From Roseibium sp. (GTDB lineage: Bacteria > Pseudomonadota > Alphaproteobacteria > Rhizobiales > Stappiaceae), in contig JAEPML010000009.1 in the NCBI GenBank assembly GCA_017643925.1, positions 1-64,000 of the forward strand: DNA of 64,000 nucleotides. Reading direction: 5' to 3'. Made by a program: the position numbers and the translations under genes. The notes under the pieces are model-generated. The model was given only the letters and a program-made list of their open reading frames with translations, was not told where the DNA came from and did not search any database. This document shows, in pieces, positions 43,947 through 53,427 of the stretch. Numbering within the stretch: the stretch's first letter is position 1; each line of letters begins with the position of its first letter.

Positions 43947-45617
43947 ATGACGACTGCGGAGGAGTGGAACGAGGACTTCAAACCTCGTCCGGTACATGAG
44001 TATCTTCAAACCACTGTCGATCAATTCGGTGCGCGACCGGCGGCCGATTTCATGGGCAAGGTCTGGACCTATGACGAGATCGGTGAACTGGTCGACCGGA
44101 CCGCAGCCGGACTTCAGGCAATGGGGGTCGGACCGGGTGTCCATGTCGGCCTGTGCCTGCCGAACACGCCCTATTACACGATCTTCTATTTCGCGATCCT
44201 GAAGATCGGCGGTACCGTTGCCAATTTCAATCCGCTCTACGTGGAACGGGAAATCTCCTTCCAGGCGCGCGACGCCGATGTGCGCATCATGGTCACCATG
44301 GATCTGAAGGTGATCTACGACAAGGTCGAGGCCGTGCGGAAGGAAAAGCTGCTCGACAAGATTATCGTCTGTCCGATGACCTTCTGTCTCCCGACTGTCA
44401 AGAAGGTGCTGTTCAGCCTGTTCAAGCGGAAAGAGATCGCCAGCATTCCGCAGGATGACGCACATGTCTGGTTCGACGACCTGCAGACTAAAGGCGCTCA
44501 GCCGAAGCCGGTGGAGATCGATCCGAACGAGGCGATTGCGGTGCTTCAATATACCGGCGGCACAACCGGCGTTCCGAAGGGAGCGATGCTCACGCACCGA
44601 AACCTTTCGGCCAATATCGAGCAGATGCGTTGCGTGTTCGAAGCGGCGCGTGCCGGTGAAGAAAAGATGCTCTGCGTCTTGCCGTTTTTCCACGTCTTCG
44701 CAATGACGGTGGCCCAGAACCTGTCAATCATCCTGGGCGCGGAAATGGTGCTGCAACCGCGGTTCGAACTGAAGGCGCTGCTTGAAGCCATCAAGCGCAA
44801 GAAAGTGACCCTGTTCCCCGGCGTTCCGACCATCTACACGGCGATCAACAACTCGCCGATGACGGCCAATTATGACCTGTCGAGCATCAATCTCTGCCTG
44901 TCCGGTGGCGCGCCGCTGCCGGTCGAGGTGAAGGAGAGTTTCGAAAAGCTCACGGGATGCATCCTGGTGGAAGGCTATGGCCTGACGGAGTCCTCACCGG
45001 TGGCGGCGGTCAATCCGCTTGACGAGAACCGCCGTGCCGGATCGATCGGTCGCCTGGTACCAGGCACCACGGCAAAATTTGTCAGCATCGAGGATCGGGC
45101 CACGGAAGTCGCGCTGGGCGAGAAGGGCGAGCTCTTGCTGCATGGCCCCCAGGTGATGAAGGGCTACTGGAAACGGGACGACGCAACGGCCGAGTGCATC
45201 ACGCCGGAAGGCTACCTGCACACGGGTGACGTCGGATATCAGGACGAGGATGGTTTTATCTACCTCGTCGACCGGATCAAGGATCTGATCCTGTGTTCGG
45301 GCTACAACGTCTATCCGCGTGTCATCGAGGAGGCGATCTATCAGCACGAGGCAGTTGACGAGACCATCGTCATTGCTGTCCCGGACGACTATCGCGGTCA
45401 GTCACCAAAGGCGTTCATCAAGCTGAAGGAAGGTCATTCCATGACGCATGACGACATGCAGACCTTCCTGAAGGATCATCTCTCGCCGATCGAGTTGCCT
45501 CGCGACATCGAATTCAGGGATGAACTGCCAAAGACCATGGTTGGCAAACTGTCCAAGAAGGAACTTGTCGAGGAAGAGGCCCAGAAACGGGCCGCGGCCG
45601 AGGCGCAAAGCGCCTGA
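43947..45617 (+). CDS. fadD: Long-chain fatty acid-CoA ligase
   Basis: 556 residues, an ANL-superfamily ligase that activates fatty acids with ATP and CoA. AMP-binding P-loop YTGGTTGVPKGAMLTHRN, VEGYGLTESSPV, and the hinge YLHTGDVGYQDEDGF followed by DLILCSGYNVYP are intact, and the C-terminal lysine lies in LPKTMVGKLSKKEL. ATG 43947 follows TTGGAGAACGGT. A strong terminator follows. A FadL-type porin lies about 12 kb away. Confidence 0.94.
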   Translation: MTTAEEWNEDFKPRPVHEYLQTTVDQFGARPAADFMGKVWTYDEIGELVDRTAAGLQAMGVGPGVHVGLCLPNTPYYTIFYFAILKIGGTVANFNPLYVEREISFQARDADVRIMVTMDLKVIYDKVEAVRKEKLLDKIIVCPMTFCLPTVKKVLFSLFKRKEIASIPQDDAHVWFDDLQTKGAQPKPVEIDPNEAIAVLQYTGGTTGVPKGAMLTHRNLSANIEQMRCVFEAARAGEEKMLCVLPFFHVFAMTVAQNLSIILGAEMVLQPRFELKALLEAIKRKKVTLFPGVPTIYTAINNSPMTANYDLSSINLCLSGGAPLPVEVKESFEKLTGCILVEGYGLTESSPVAAVNPLDENRRAGSIGRLVPGTTAKFVSIEDRATEVALGEKGELLLHGPQVMKGYWKRDDATAECITPEGYLHTGDVGYQDEDGFIYLVDRIKDLILCSGYNVYPRVIEEAIYQHEAVDETIVIAVPDDYRGQSPKAFIKLKEGHSMTHDDMQTFLKDHLSPIELPRDIEFRDELPKTMVGKLSKKELVEEEAQKRAAAEAQSA

Positions 45618-45643
45618 TCGACAACCGTTATGACATTTCTGTG

Positions 45644-45677
45644 CGGGCGCTTCCGATCGGAGCGCCCGTCCTTCTTT
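45644..45677 (+). terminator. Rho-independent terminator of fadD
   Basis: Stem CGGGCGCT/AGCGCCCG with further inner pairing, followed by TCCTTCTTT. Confidence 0.75.
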
Positions 45678-45704
45678 GTGGCCGACACAGGCCTGCTTTC
45701 CGGT

Positions 45705-46709
45705 CTAGTTCGAATAGCCGCGTCCGTCCGCGGCCCTGGCCAATTCCCGCCCTCGTTTGGCCTCACGCCGGACCGTGTAGATCGAGGCCGCAATGATCAC
45801 GCCGGCACCGATCAGGGTCTCGAGGCGCGGCCACTGGCTGAAAACCAGGGCCCCCAGGATGGTGGCATAGAGCAGGCGCGTGTAGTCGAGTGAGGCGATG
45901 GCCGTGGCTTCGCCTGCCTTGAACGCCTGGATATTCGACATTTGGGCTGCCCAGGAGACGATGCCAACGGCCAGGAGCAGTCCCCATTGCTCGAGCGTCG
46001 GCGCCTGCCAGGTCATGAGAGCGGGCACCAGCATGATCAGGCCGACACCAAGCGCCTGGTAGGTGAGGATCGTGACCGGCGCATCGGTACGGGTCAGCAG
46101 GCGAACCACGATCATGACAAGGCCCGCGCAGGCTGCACTGGCGATGGCGAAGAGCGCATAGAGGTCCACTAAGCCTTCTCCGTCAGGCCTCAGCATCAGC
46201 AAAACGCCGATGAAGCCGACAATCGTAGCGCCCCAGCGATGGATACCGACCGTTTCACCCAGAAACCAGATTGCAAAGAGGGTAACGAAGAAGGTCTTGG
46301 AGAAGCTGATCGCGGTGGCGTCGGCAAGGGGCATCTCGATGACAGCGGTAAAGCCCAGGAGCATCGCCGTGGTGGCGACAATGATGCGGGTGATCTGAAG
46401 CCCCGGTCGCTTGGTTGCCAGCGAAGTCGGCAGACCACTCAGGATTTTCGGAGCCACGATCGCCAGCATGATGAACTGCCTGACAACCAGGATCTGGAAC
46501 ACGCTGAGGTCTTGCCCGAGAAACTTGATCAGGGTCACCATGATGGAAAAGAGAAAGGCTGCCTGAAGGATCCAGAGCGCCCCGATCGTGTTGGAGGGCA
46601 GTTGCGACACAAGCGTACGCAGTCTCTGGACAGGGGTTCCCGATTGGTCAGGGGGCTCGGTCTTGTTTCCGGTACCGTCCGGCACCGGGTCCTTGGGAGA
46701 TATATCCAT
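45705..46709 (-). CDS. DMT-superfamily (EamA) transporter
   Basis: 334 residues with ten predicted membrane segments in two EamA repeats (FLFSIMVTLIKFLGQDLS and GIVSWAAQMSNIQAFKAGEA regions) after a polar N-tail of about 40 residues. DMT exporters move metabolites such as amino acids or nucleosides; the substrate cannot be told. Similar in type to, but not adjacent to, the transporter at 51401-52402. Monocistronic, convergent with fadD. Confidence 0.9.
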   Translation of the reverse strand: MDISPKDPVPDGTGNKTEPPDQSGTPVQRLRTLVSQLPSNTIGALWILQAAFLFSIMVTLIKFLGQDLSVFQILVVRQFIMLAIVAPKILSGLPTSLATKRPGLQITRIIVATTAMLLGFTAVIEMPLADATAISFSKTFFVTLFAIWFLGETVGIHRWGATIVGFIGVLLMLRPDGEGLVDLYALFAIASAACAGLVMIVVRLLTRTDAPVTILTYQALGVGLIMLVPALMTWQAPTLEQWGLLLAVGIVSWAAQMSNIQAFKAGEATAIASLDYTRLLYATILGALVFSQWPRLETLIGAGVIIAASIYTVRREAKRGRELARAADGRGYSN

Positions 46710-46901
46710 TTGGTGTCCTGAGCCGGGCGTTCAGGCAAGGTGGATCGTTCGACCTTGAAAAGGAGTGCCTGATTTTGCCGGCAAGTTCGATGGCGATGCA
46801 AGCTTAACGGTTTTGTCAAATATGGAAAGAGGAGAGCTACAAGTTTGCCAATGGGCGAGAGCAGCCTAGTATTCAGATGGAAGATCAAAGGGAGAGACAG
46901 G

Positions 46902-47489
46902 ATGCGCAAGATACAGACCCAGGGGATCCACCATATCACCCTAGTAGGGGCGGATCGGCAGACGTCAATCGACTTCTGGGAAGGCGTGCTCGGGATGCCC
47001 TTTGTCTTCGAGCAACCCAATCTCGACGACCCCAATCAGAGCCATCTCTATTTCGATCCCGGTGACGGTCGGCTGATCACGATCTTCACAAACGAGGACA
47101 GGAAGCCCGACGCGGAACCGGCGCCGCAGGACATAGGCTGCGTGCATCACATGGCTCTCAATGTTTCGCAGGCAACGTTCCGGCAGATAGCGGAACGTCT
47201 TGAGGAACGCGGTGTCCAGCACAGCGGGCCGAAGGATCGGGGATTTATGGATTCCATCTATTTCCGCGACCCGCTTGGTCTCCTGATCGAGTTGGCAAGC
47301 TACCGTTTTGAACCTCCGGCGGGTGTCGCCATGGGCCAGGTCATGCTGGAGGCGCACAGGCTGCGGGTCGCGCGCGGCGATTACAATATTCAGGAAATTC
47401 ATCTCGCAGACGCAATTGAGAACCTGACGCAGAAAACGCAGCAAAGTCTTTCCGAGGACAGGTCAGCTCGAAATCCCTATCAGTCGTGA
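46902..47489 (+). CDS. VOC family ring-cleaving dioxygenase-like protein
   Basis: 195 residues, two VOC modules: GIHHITLVG (first metal-ligand His), CVHHMALNV (second His) and LIELASY (Glu), the 2-His-1-Glu arrangement of metal-dependent VOC enzymes. It resembles one-domain dioxygenase/glyoxalase-type proteins, but the substrate is unknown. ATG 46902 follows AGGGAGAGACAGG. The CoxL-type gene follows 173 bp later and could be linked in aromatic or aldehyde metabolism. Confidence 0.82.
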   Translation: MRKIQTQGIHHITLVGADRQTSIDFWEGVLGMPFVFEQPNLDDPNQSHLYFDPGDGRLITIFTNEDRKPDAEPAPQDIGCVHHMALNVSQATFRQIAERLEERGVQHSGPKDRGFMDSIYFRDPLGLLIELASYRFEPPAGVAMGQVMLEAHRLRVARGDYNIQEIHLADAIENLTQKTQQSLSEDRSARNPYQS

Positions 47490-47662
47490 GGGAGATTGTA
47501 GTCTCTAAAACACATCTAAAACCGCAATTTGCGTTCAGATTTGGGTGAAAGACTGGTCTGAACGGAAAATGGGTATTATGTTCTGATAAAGGGATCAGTC
47601 CCTGACCCGTTGAAACGGTGTTTTATCCGGGAAGTCCTTCCCAAGATTGCAGGTCCAAATTC

Positions 47663-49960
47663 ATGAATCAGATTGCCACTCCGAAGTTCGGTGTTGGAGC
47701 GCCGTTGCGCCGTAAGGAAGATGAGCCGCTGATTACCGGGGAAGGTATCTACACGGCTGACTACATGCCCGAGGGCTGCCTTCACGGCTTTGTTGTCCGC
47801 TCAGCCATGGCCCATGCAAAGATCAGCGTAGAGAACGCAGACGAGATCCGCGAGATGGACGGGGTCCATCTGGTCCTGACCGGCAAGGAAGTCGACGGTA
47901 AGAAGATGCCGACCCAGGCGCGGTTGAAACAGGCGGACGGAACAGACTACTGGCTGCCGCCACAGCCGGTTCTGTGTTCAGACGTGGTTCGTTATGTCGG
48001 TGACGCAATTGCGTTCATCGTTGCCGACGACCTGAACACGGCCAAGAACGCGGCAGAGATGCTTGAGGTCGACTACGATCCGCTCGACCTTGTTGTTGGC
48101 ATTGAAAACGCCCTAGCGCCGGGTGCCGTGAAGGTCTGGCCGGAGCACGGCTCCAACCTGGCCTTCACCTTCGGTCAGGGGGACGAAGCCAAGACGGAGG
48201 CGGCCTTCGCACAGGCTGACCGCGTTGTCTCGGTAGAGCTGGTCAACAACCGGATCGTTGCGAACTACATGGAGCTGCGCGGCTGCGTGGCCGAGCACGA
48301 TCCGGAAGACGGGCGTTTCAAGCTGACCCTGGGAACGCAGGGTGGCCACGGTATGCGGGACACCATTTGCAGTATCCTGAAGCTCGACAAGGAGAACCTG
48401 CGTGTCATCACCCCGGAAGTTGGCGGTGGTTTCGGTACCAAGCTGTTCTGCTATCGCGAGTATCCCCTGAGCCTGATCGCTGCGGAACAGCTCGGGAAAC
48501 CGGTGCGCTGGGCAGGTGACCGCATGGATCATTTCGTGACCGATGCACATGGTCGCGACAATCTTTCGACCGCGGAATTGGCGCTTGACGGCGACAGCCG
48601 GATCCTGGGACTGCGGGTCCATGTGAAGGCGGCGATGGGCGCTTATCTCCACCAGTTCGGGCCGTTCATTCCCCATGTCGGCGTGTCGATGTCCTCCGGT
48701 CTCTATGACATTCCGGCGGTATTCGCGAAGGTGGAAGGCGTTTACATGCATACGGTTCCGACCGACGCCTTCCGTGGTGCCGGAAGACCGGAAGCTGCCT
48801 ATCTGATCGAACGTCTGATTGAAAAGGCGGGCGAAGAAACCGGCCTGGGTCCGGTCGAAATCCGCAAGCGGAACTTCATCAAGCCGGAGCAGTTGCCCTA
48901 CACCACTCAGACCGGGCGCATGTATGACACCGGCGATTTCGCCGGTCATCTCAACAAGGCCATGGAAGTGGCCGACTGGGCCGGATTCAAGTCCCGCCAG
49001 AGCAAGTGCGCTGAGGTTGGCAAGTTTCGCGGCATCGGGCTCAGCACCTATATCGAGGCCTGCGCCTTTGCCGGGAGCGAGGAAGCAACCGTCGAAGTCG
49101 GGGATGAAGGCAACGTCACGCTGTTGATCGGCACCCAAACCAACGGGCAGGGACATGCAACTGCTTACAGCCAGGTCGTGGCCGAGCAGTTTGGTGTCAA
49201 TATCGAGGATATCGAAGTCATTCAGGGTGACACGGACCGCGTTCGGAAAGGCGGCGGCACCGGTGGCTCCCGTTCGATCCCGATCGGCCTGCCGTCGGTG
49301 CGTGACGCCAGCATATCGCTGGTCAAGAAGGTCAAGGAACTGGCCGCCGACAGGCTGGAAGCCGGTGTCGAGGATCTTGAACTGGAGAGCGGGGTCGTGC
49401 GCGTGGTCGGAACCGACCAGCAGATCACCCTGGCCGAGATCGCTGCGGCGTCTGACGAACCGCTTTTCGCGCGCGAAGAGGTGTCACAAAGTGAGTGCAC
49501 CTATCCGAACGGAACCCATATTTGTGAAGTCGAGATCGATCCGGACACAGGCGATATCGCAATCGAGAACTACGTCATCGTCGATGATTTCGGTGTTACG
49601 GTGAACCCTCTGCTTCTCGCCGGTCAGGTCCACGGAGGAGCCGCATCCGCGCTCAGCCAGGCCATGTGCGAGCAAACGGTCTATGACGAGGACGGGCAGC
49701 TTCTGACGGCTTCGCTGCTGGACTACCGCATGATCCGTGCAGCCGATCTGCCACCGATCCATTTTGAAACCCGCAACATTCCGTCCACGACGAATGCCAT
49801 GGGCATCAAGGGAGCCGGCGAGGCCGGAACCATCGGTGGCTGCGCGGCGATCATGAACGCGGTTCAACAGGCGCTCAAAGACGGAGCCGGGGTCACGGAT
49901 ATGATCGACATGCCTGCAACACCGCTGCGTGTATGGGATGCGATACAGGCGGTGAGGTAA
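47663..49960 (+). CDS. Xanthine dehydrogenase family molybdopterin-binding subunit (form II CoxL-like)
   Basis: 765 residues, a full-length molybdenum hydroxylase large subunit. Cofactor-binding segments include VGGGFGTKLF, FRGAGRPEAAY and the C-terminal KGAGEAGTIGG with the catalytic Glu. The active-site loop DAFRGAGR is of form II; the CO dehydrogenase loop with AYRCSFR is absent, so CO oxidation is unlikely and an aldehyde or N-heterocycle is more probable. The FAD and 2Fe-2S subunits normally encoded next to it are missing on both sides. ATG 47663 has only a weak AGG upstream. Confidence 0.9.
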   Translation: MNQIATPKFGVGAPLRRKEDEPLITGEGIYTADYMPEGCLHGFVVRSAMAHAKISVENADEIREMDGVHLVLTGKEVDGKKMPTQARLKQADGTDYWLPPQPVLCSDVVRYVGDAIAFIVADDLNTAKNAAEMLEVDYDPLDLVVGIENALAPGAVKVWPEHGSNLAFTFGQGDEAKTEAAFAQADRVVSVELVNNRIVANYMELRGCVAEHDPEDGRFKLTLGTQGGHGMRDTICSILKLDKENLRVITPEVGGGFGTKLFCYREYPLSLIAAEQLGKPVRWAGDRMDHFVTDAHGRDNLSTAELALDGDSRILGLRVHVKAAMGAYLHQFGPFIPHVGVSMSSGLYDIPAVFAKVEGVYMHTVPTDAFRGAGRPEAAYLIERLIEKAGEETGLGPVEIRKRNFIKPEQLPYTTQTGRMYDTGDFAGHLNKAMEVADWAGFKSRQSKCAEVGKFRGIGLSTYIEACAFAGSEEATVEVGDEGNVTLLIGTQTNGQGHATAYSQVVAEQFGVNIEDIEVIQGDTDRVRKGGGTGGSRSIPIGLPSVRDASISLVKKVKELAADRLEAGVEDLELESGVVRVVGTDQQITLAEIAAASDEPLFAREEVSQSECTYPNGTHICEVEIDPDTGDIAIENYVIVDDFGVTVNPLLLAGQVHGGAASALSQAMCEQTVYDEDGQLLTASLLDYRMIRAADLPPIHFETRNIPSTTNAMGIKGAGEAGTIGGCAAIMNAVQQALKDGAGVTDMIDMPATPLRVWDAIQAVR

Positions 49961-49988
49961 CTCGTTGCTTCAAGTGTCTTAGATACAG

Positions 49989-50016
49989 AAAGGCCGGAGG
50001 TTCTCCTCCGGCCTTT
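49989..50016. terminator. Bidirectional terminator
   Basis: Perfect 12-bp stem AAAGGCCGGAGG/CCTCCGGCCTTT with loop TTCT, between the convergent CoxL-like and BacA-like genes. Confidence 0.85.
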
Positions 50017-50022
50017 GTCGTT

Positions 50023-51036
50023 TCATTCGGCAGGCTGCGACAAAGGTGCGCCACCGTTGCGCTCATATTCCCAGATACTCTCCTCAAAAGCGCGAAGTCG
50101 TTTGTAAACGGAGATTAGCTCGACAATCGTTGTCCAGGCATTCACCAGATACTGGAAAGAACTTTCAACGCGGTTGAAGGCCCTCACGATCTGCTGCATG
50201 ACGCCGAGCGTTATTGCTCCTGAGACAATTGTCGGAGCAAGGGCGACATAGGGAACCAGAACAGTCGCCTGCAGGTAAGACCATTTGGCCACATCAAAAT
50301 AGAGATAGTGGAAGAACAGCCGGAAGTAGTTCTTTCGAACATTGCCGAAGAGTTCGTTCACCGATGCGGGATCGGCGCGATCATCGTGATCTTCGCCGTA
50401 GACGAGTTCCTTTCGATAGGCCGCCTCGACCTTCTGGTTGTTGAATTCCAGGCCTGGCAGTTTGATGCCGACGGCTGCGAGCAGAACCGTTCCGGAGGCC
50501 GCCGACAAGATTGCGACGTAAACAAGCGAATGTTCGACCGGTCCGATCCAGGGCAATTCAGTCACGTTTTTCGACAGGTCCCATAAGAGCGGAAGAAACG
50601 CGATGAGCGTCATCACGGAACGCATGAATGAAACACCAAGACCTTCCATGATCCTGGCAAAGCGCATCGTATCCTCTTGCACGCGCTGCGCAGCACCTTC
50701 GACGCTACGTACCAAATGCCAATGCGCCATGTAGTAGTCATTCATGGCCGTGCGCCAGCGAAAGATGAAATGCTTGATGAAAAAGTCCAGGACCACCGCG
50801 ATGGCGACGTAAAGGGCCGCAATCCAGAAGAAGGTCGACATTTCCTTCATGTAGGCGTTGAAGGTGACGCTTCCCGGTTCTGCCAGGGCCCTTTGGATCA
50901 AATCGTAAAACGATCCGAACCATTCGTTGATCTTGACGTCCAACTGAACCTTGTACCAGGTCACCCAAAGGATGATGACGGATCCTATCCATGCCCAGAG
51001 AAACCATTGGCGGCTTTTGAAAAACGAACGGAACAT
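50023..51036 (-). CDS. BacA/SbmA family peptide transporter
   Basis: 337 residues, usual for SbmA/BacA proteins: seven or so membrane segments and family landmarks WRTAMNDYYMAHW, EGAAQRVQEDTMRFARI and RKNYFRLFFHYLYFDVAKWSY. The family imports peptides (e.g. bleomycin, microcins, host peptides) using the proton gradient and, in rhizobia, affects very-long-chain fatty acid content of lipid A. It stands alone behind a shared terminator. Confidence 0.9.
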   Translation of the reverse strand: MFRSFFKSRQWFLWAWIGSVIILWVTWYKVQLDVKINEWFGSFYDLIQRALAEPGSVTFNAYMKEMSTFFWIAALYVAIAVVLDFFIKHFIFRWRTAMNDYYMAHWHLVRSVEGAAQRVQEDTMRFARIMEGLGVSFMRSVMTLIAFLPLLWDLSKNVTELPWIGPVEHSLVYVAILSAASGTVLLAAVGIKLPGLEFNNQKVEAAYRKELVYGEDHDDRADPASVNELFGNVRKNYFRLFFHYLYFDVAKWSYLQATVLVPYVALAPTIVSGAITLGVMQQIVRAFNRVESSFQYLVNAWTTIVELISVYKRLRAFEESIWEYERNGGAPLSQPAE

Positions 51037-51400
51037 TGGCGATTGCCTCTCGAGTCGGGACTTTGCGAAATTATAGATACCTGTTTACGCAAAGGGACTG
51101 GCGGGAGGTCAGTTGAGGCAGTTGTGAAGAGTTATTGACAGTATTTCGTACACTTTGCTGGGAGGCAGATGTCAATGTTGGCAATCTCCACGAGGCAATA
51201 TTGCAATGTGGCCGGGCTCGCGTGATACTGGGCCTCCCAACCGATTTGAATTTCCAACCTTTGCCGGCCACGTTCTGACCGGAATTTGCCGCTAGCGGCA
51301 TGTTGAAGAGCGGCCTTGGCTGCGCTGTTTAATTTCTGCGATCCTTTGGTTCGGCGCGTCGCGGAATTCGTCACACTTGCGCCGTTCCCGGACGACTATC
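51037..51400. other. Intergenic region without recognised gene
   Basis: 364 bp between the divergent BacA-like and DMT genes. The arms CTTTGCG/CGCAAAG lie near its left end. A leftward frame of 80 codons (51132-51374) opens MTNSATRRTKGSQKLNSAAK but has no ribosome site or family resemblance, so no gene is called. Confidence 0.5.
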
Positions 51401-52402
51401 ATGGCGCCCTCAAGCGCAAGCACCCAATCACGCACCCAGTCGGTCTCGACCGGCATGACACGTCATGCCCCCTTGCTGGGTATTTCGCTCAAGCTTGCTT
51501 CGACCATCGCGTTCTTTGTCATGGCGACTGCGCTCAAGATCGCGGCTGACGAGGTACCAATCGGGCAGCTTGTGTTCGCCCGCAATTTTTTTGGCCTCTT
51601 TCCCGTGTTGCTGATGGTGGGCATGCGCGGGGAACTGGGTCTTGCGTTCAAGACCAGCAATCCACGAGGCCATTTGACCCGGGCCACCGTTGGCCTGTCG
51701 GCAATGGTGTGTTCCTTCACGGCGCTTTACCTGTTGCCTCTCCCGGATGCGACGGCGATCGGTTTTGCCACGCCGCTGATCGTTGTTGTGCTCGCGTTCT
51801 TCCTTCTGGGCGAAAAGGTCCGTATCTATCGCTGGAGTGCCGTCGCGGTTGGTTTCCTGGGAATTCTGGTGGTCTTGTCACCGCATCTGGGCGAGGGGCA
51901 GTTGGACAATGCCTCCGCGCTGGGAGCCCTGCTGGGGGTCATGGCTGCGTGTTTCGCCGCGCTTGCCATGATCACTGTGCGCAAATTGTGTGAAACGGAA
52001 AGAACGTCGACTATCGTCACCTGGTTTGCAGGGGCATCCACCGTTCTCGCTCTACTGACCCTGCCATTGGGGCTGGCCTTCCCGGGACAAGCCTGGATCC
52101 TGCCGGATGCGTCCACTTTCGGTCTGCTGTTGTTGATTGGTCTGGCTGGTGGTGTCGGACAGATCCTGCTCACCCAGAGCTACCGCTTCGCCGAGGCCTC
52201 GACCATCGCTCCGTTCGACTATGTGAACATGCTGTGGGCGATCATCATCGGATGGGTGGTGTTTTCAGAAATCCCGGTTCCGGAAGTCGTTGTTGGCGCT
52301 GTCATCGTGATCGCCGCCGGTGTCTTCGTCATCTATCGCGAGCATCGGCTCGGGCTCGATCGCACCAAGTCCCGCCGCGCTTCGACCCCTTCGAGGTCGT
52401 GA
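51401..52402 (+). CDS. DMT-superfamily (EamA/RhaT) transporter
   Basis: 333 residues from ATG 51401, with a polar N-tail then ten membrane segments in two EamA halves (FVMATALKIAADEVPIGQLVFARNFF; QILLTQSYRFAEASTIAPFDY). This arrangement resembles riboflavin- or S-adenosylmethionine-type DMT carriers, but the substrate is unknown. A few upstream in-frame codons (from 51377) are possible. The next gene is convergent. Confidence 0.88.
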   Translation: MAPSSASTQSRTQSVSTGMTRHAPLLGISLKLASTIAFFVMATALKIAADEVPIGQLVFARNFFGLFPVLLMVGMRGELGLAFKTSNPRGHLTRATVGLSAMVCSFTALYLLPLPDATAIGFATPLIVVVLAFFLLGEKVRIYRWSAVAVGFLGILVVLSPHLGEGQLDNASALGALLGVMAACFAALAMITVRKLCETERTSTIVTWFAGASTVLALLTLPLGLAFPGQAWILPDASTFGLLLLIGLAGGVGQILLTQSYRFAEASTIAPFDYVNMLWAIIIGWVVFSEIPVPEVVVGAVIVIAAGVFVIYREHRLGLDRTKSRRASTPSRS

Positions 52403-52464
52403 AGCGGGACAGGCATTGTTCTGCCGCGGGATGAACCGGAGGCAGAGTGTGACGTCCGTCGTCT

Positions 52465-52875
52465 CTAGGGCTGGTAATTGAATGTCTCGACAGCGCTTTT
52501 GGTTCCGTCCGGGAAGATCAATTGGACGCTGATCGATTGGGTGGATCCGGCCGGAAGCTCGATATAGGGCTTGTCTTTCAGGACCGCGTTCGGATTGGAC
52601 GGATCACATTCGTCCAGTTCCCACATCTGGTCGAGCGGTCCGCCGTTCAGGCCGTAGAAAACATAGTCGATCCCGCATTTCCAGCTTTCCAGATGCGTGA
52701 AATAGATCAGCTGCTGTCCCTGCCAGTCCCGAAAGGAGACCCAGCTTGTCTTGGTCAGGTCCAGGATCTGTTTGATCTGCTCGGGCGGCATGCCTTGCGC
52801 ATTTGCCCCTGTTGTCAGGGGGATCGGGGACAGAGAGATGCAAAGTCCAACCAGGGCTGCTTTGACGAAATGCAT
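52465..52875 (-). CDS. Secreted protein of unknown function
   Basis: 136 residues with a Sec signal peptide ending at ANAQG. The mature part is about 110 residues, with an aromatic-rich N-half (SWVSFRDWQGQQLIYFTHLESWKCG) and two Cys (WKCGIDYV and LDECDP) that could form a disulfide. I do not recognise a family. The signal peptide and normal codon use support a real gene. It is in line with, but separately spaced from, the Lrp-type domain gene to its right. Confidence 0.75.
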   Translation of the reverse strand: MHFVKAALVGLCISLSPIPLTTGANAQGMPPEQIKQILDLTKTSWVSFRDWQGQQLIYFTHLESWKCGIDYVFYGLNGGPLDQMWELDECDPSNPNAVLKDKPYIELPAGSTQSISVQLIFPDGTKSAVETFNYQP

Positions 52876-52907
52876 TGGAACCTCCCGGGAAAAATCTTGT
52901 CCGGCCG

Positions 52908-53144
52908 CTAAAAGGCCTTGAAGGTAATGATGGTCTTGGTGTCCTGGATGCCGCCGATCGGGTGAACCTTTTCATTGACGAAATGGCCGATATCAGCGCC
53001 GTCCTCGATGTAGAACTTCACCAGAAGATCATAGTCGCCGCTTGTGGAATAGACTTCCGACGCAATCTCTGCATCCGCAATCGCATTTGCGACCTGATAG
53101 GTCTTGCCCAACTGACATTTGATCATCACGAAAAACGGGGTCAT
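52908..53144 (-). CDS. Stand-alone Lrp/AsnC ligand-binding (RAM) domain protein
   Basis: 78 residues from ATG 53144, with GGAG six bases upstream. It is only the alpha/beta RAM domain of Lrp/AsnC proteins (FFVMIKCQLGKTYQVANAI ... SGDYDLLVKFYIED), with no helix-turn-helix. Such small proteins bind amino acids as oligomers and may modulate full-length Lrp regulators. It is divergent from the TPP riboswitch-thiM unit. Confidence 0.85.
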   Translation of the reverse strand: MTPFFVMIKCQLGKTYQVANAIADAEIASEVYSTSGDYDLLVKFYIEDGADIGHFVNEKVHPIGGIQDTKTIITFKAF

Positions 53145-53276
53145 GAAGCGCTCCGGGCGTTGAAACTGTTGGTCTGTCACCAAGGACATCGCCTATCTGG
53201 CTCCGCCAGTCAATTGCTTAAAGAGAGCTGGCCACGCGCTCTTGCAATCGGGCGGCTGCCTTGCTAGCAGTGCAGG

Positions 53277-53376
53277 TGTCTCATGGGGGTGCCCGGCAAT
53301 CGTGGATCGGGCTGAGAGGCGTTCTGCCAACTCCTTGAACCTGATCCGGCTGACACCGGCGGAGGGATTTGAGATG
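53277..53376 (+). promoter_or_regulatory. TPP riboswitch (THI element)
   Basis: The conserved core is present in order: GGGGTGCC (53285 region), GGCTGAGAG (53319 region), CTTGAACCTGATC (53333-53345) and the closing ACCGGCGGAGGGA (53355-53367). P1 can form between TCTCA (53279-53283) and TGAGA (53370-53374). Thiamine pyrophosphate binding would switch off the downstream thiM-thiD-TRAP operon. A second hairpin at the thiM ribosome site may be its output. Confidence 0.93.
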
Positions 53377-53427
53377 GTTACTGACACCAGCTTCAATCAC
53401 ATTCAATCTGGACAGCTGAAAGCGCTT

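Noticed and set aside
43719-44693. Leftward open frame of 324 codons opposite fadD
   Set aside because: Antisense to a well-supported acyl-CoA ligase; no recognisable domain.
48113-49156. Leftward open frame of 347 codons inside the CoxL-like gene
   Set aside because: Antisense shadow; the sense strand has all molybdopterin-binding motifs.
47663-49960. CO dehydrogenase large subunit (form I CoxL)
   Set aside because: The active-site loop reads FRGAGR, the form II type; the AYRCSFR loop of true CO dehydrogenase is absent.
51132-51374. Possible 80-residue gene in the BacA/DMT gap
   Set aside because: No ribosome site, no family resemblance, and overlapping alternative frames of similar length.
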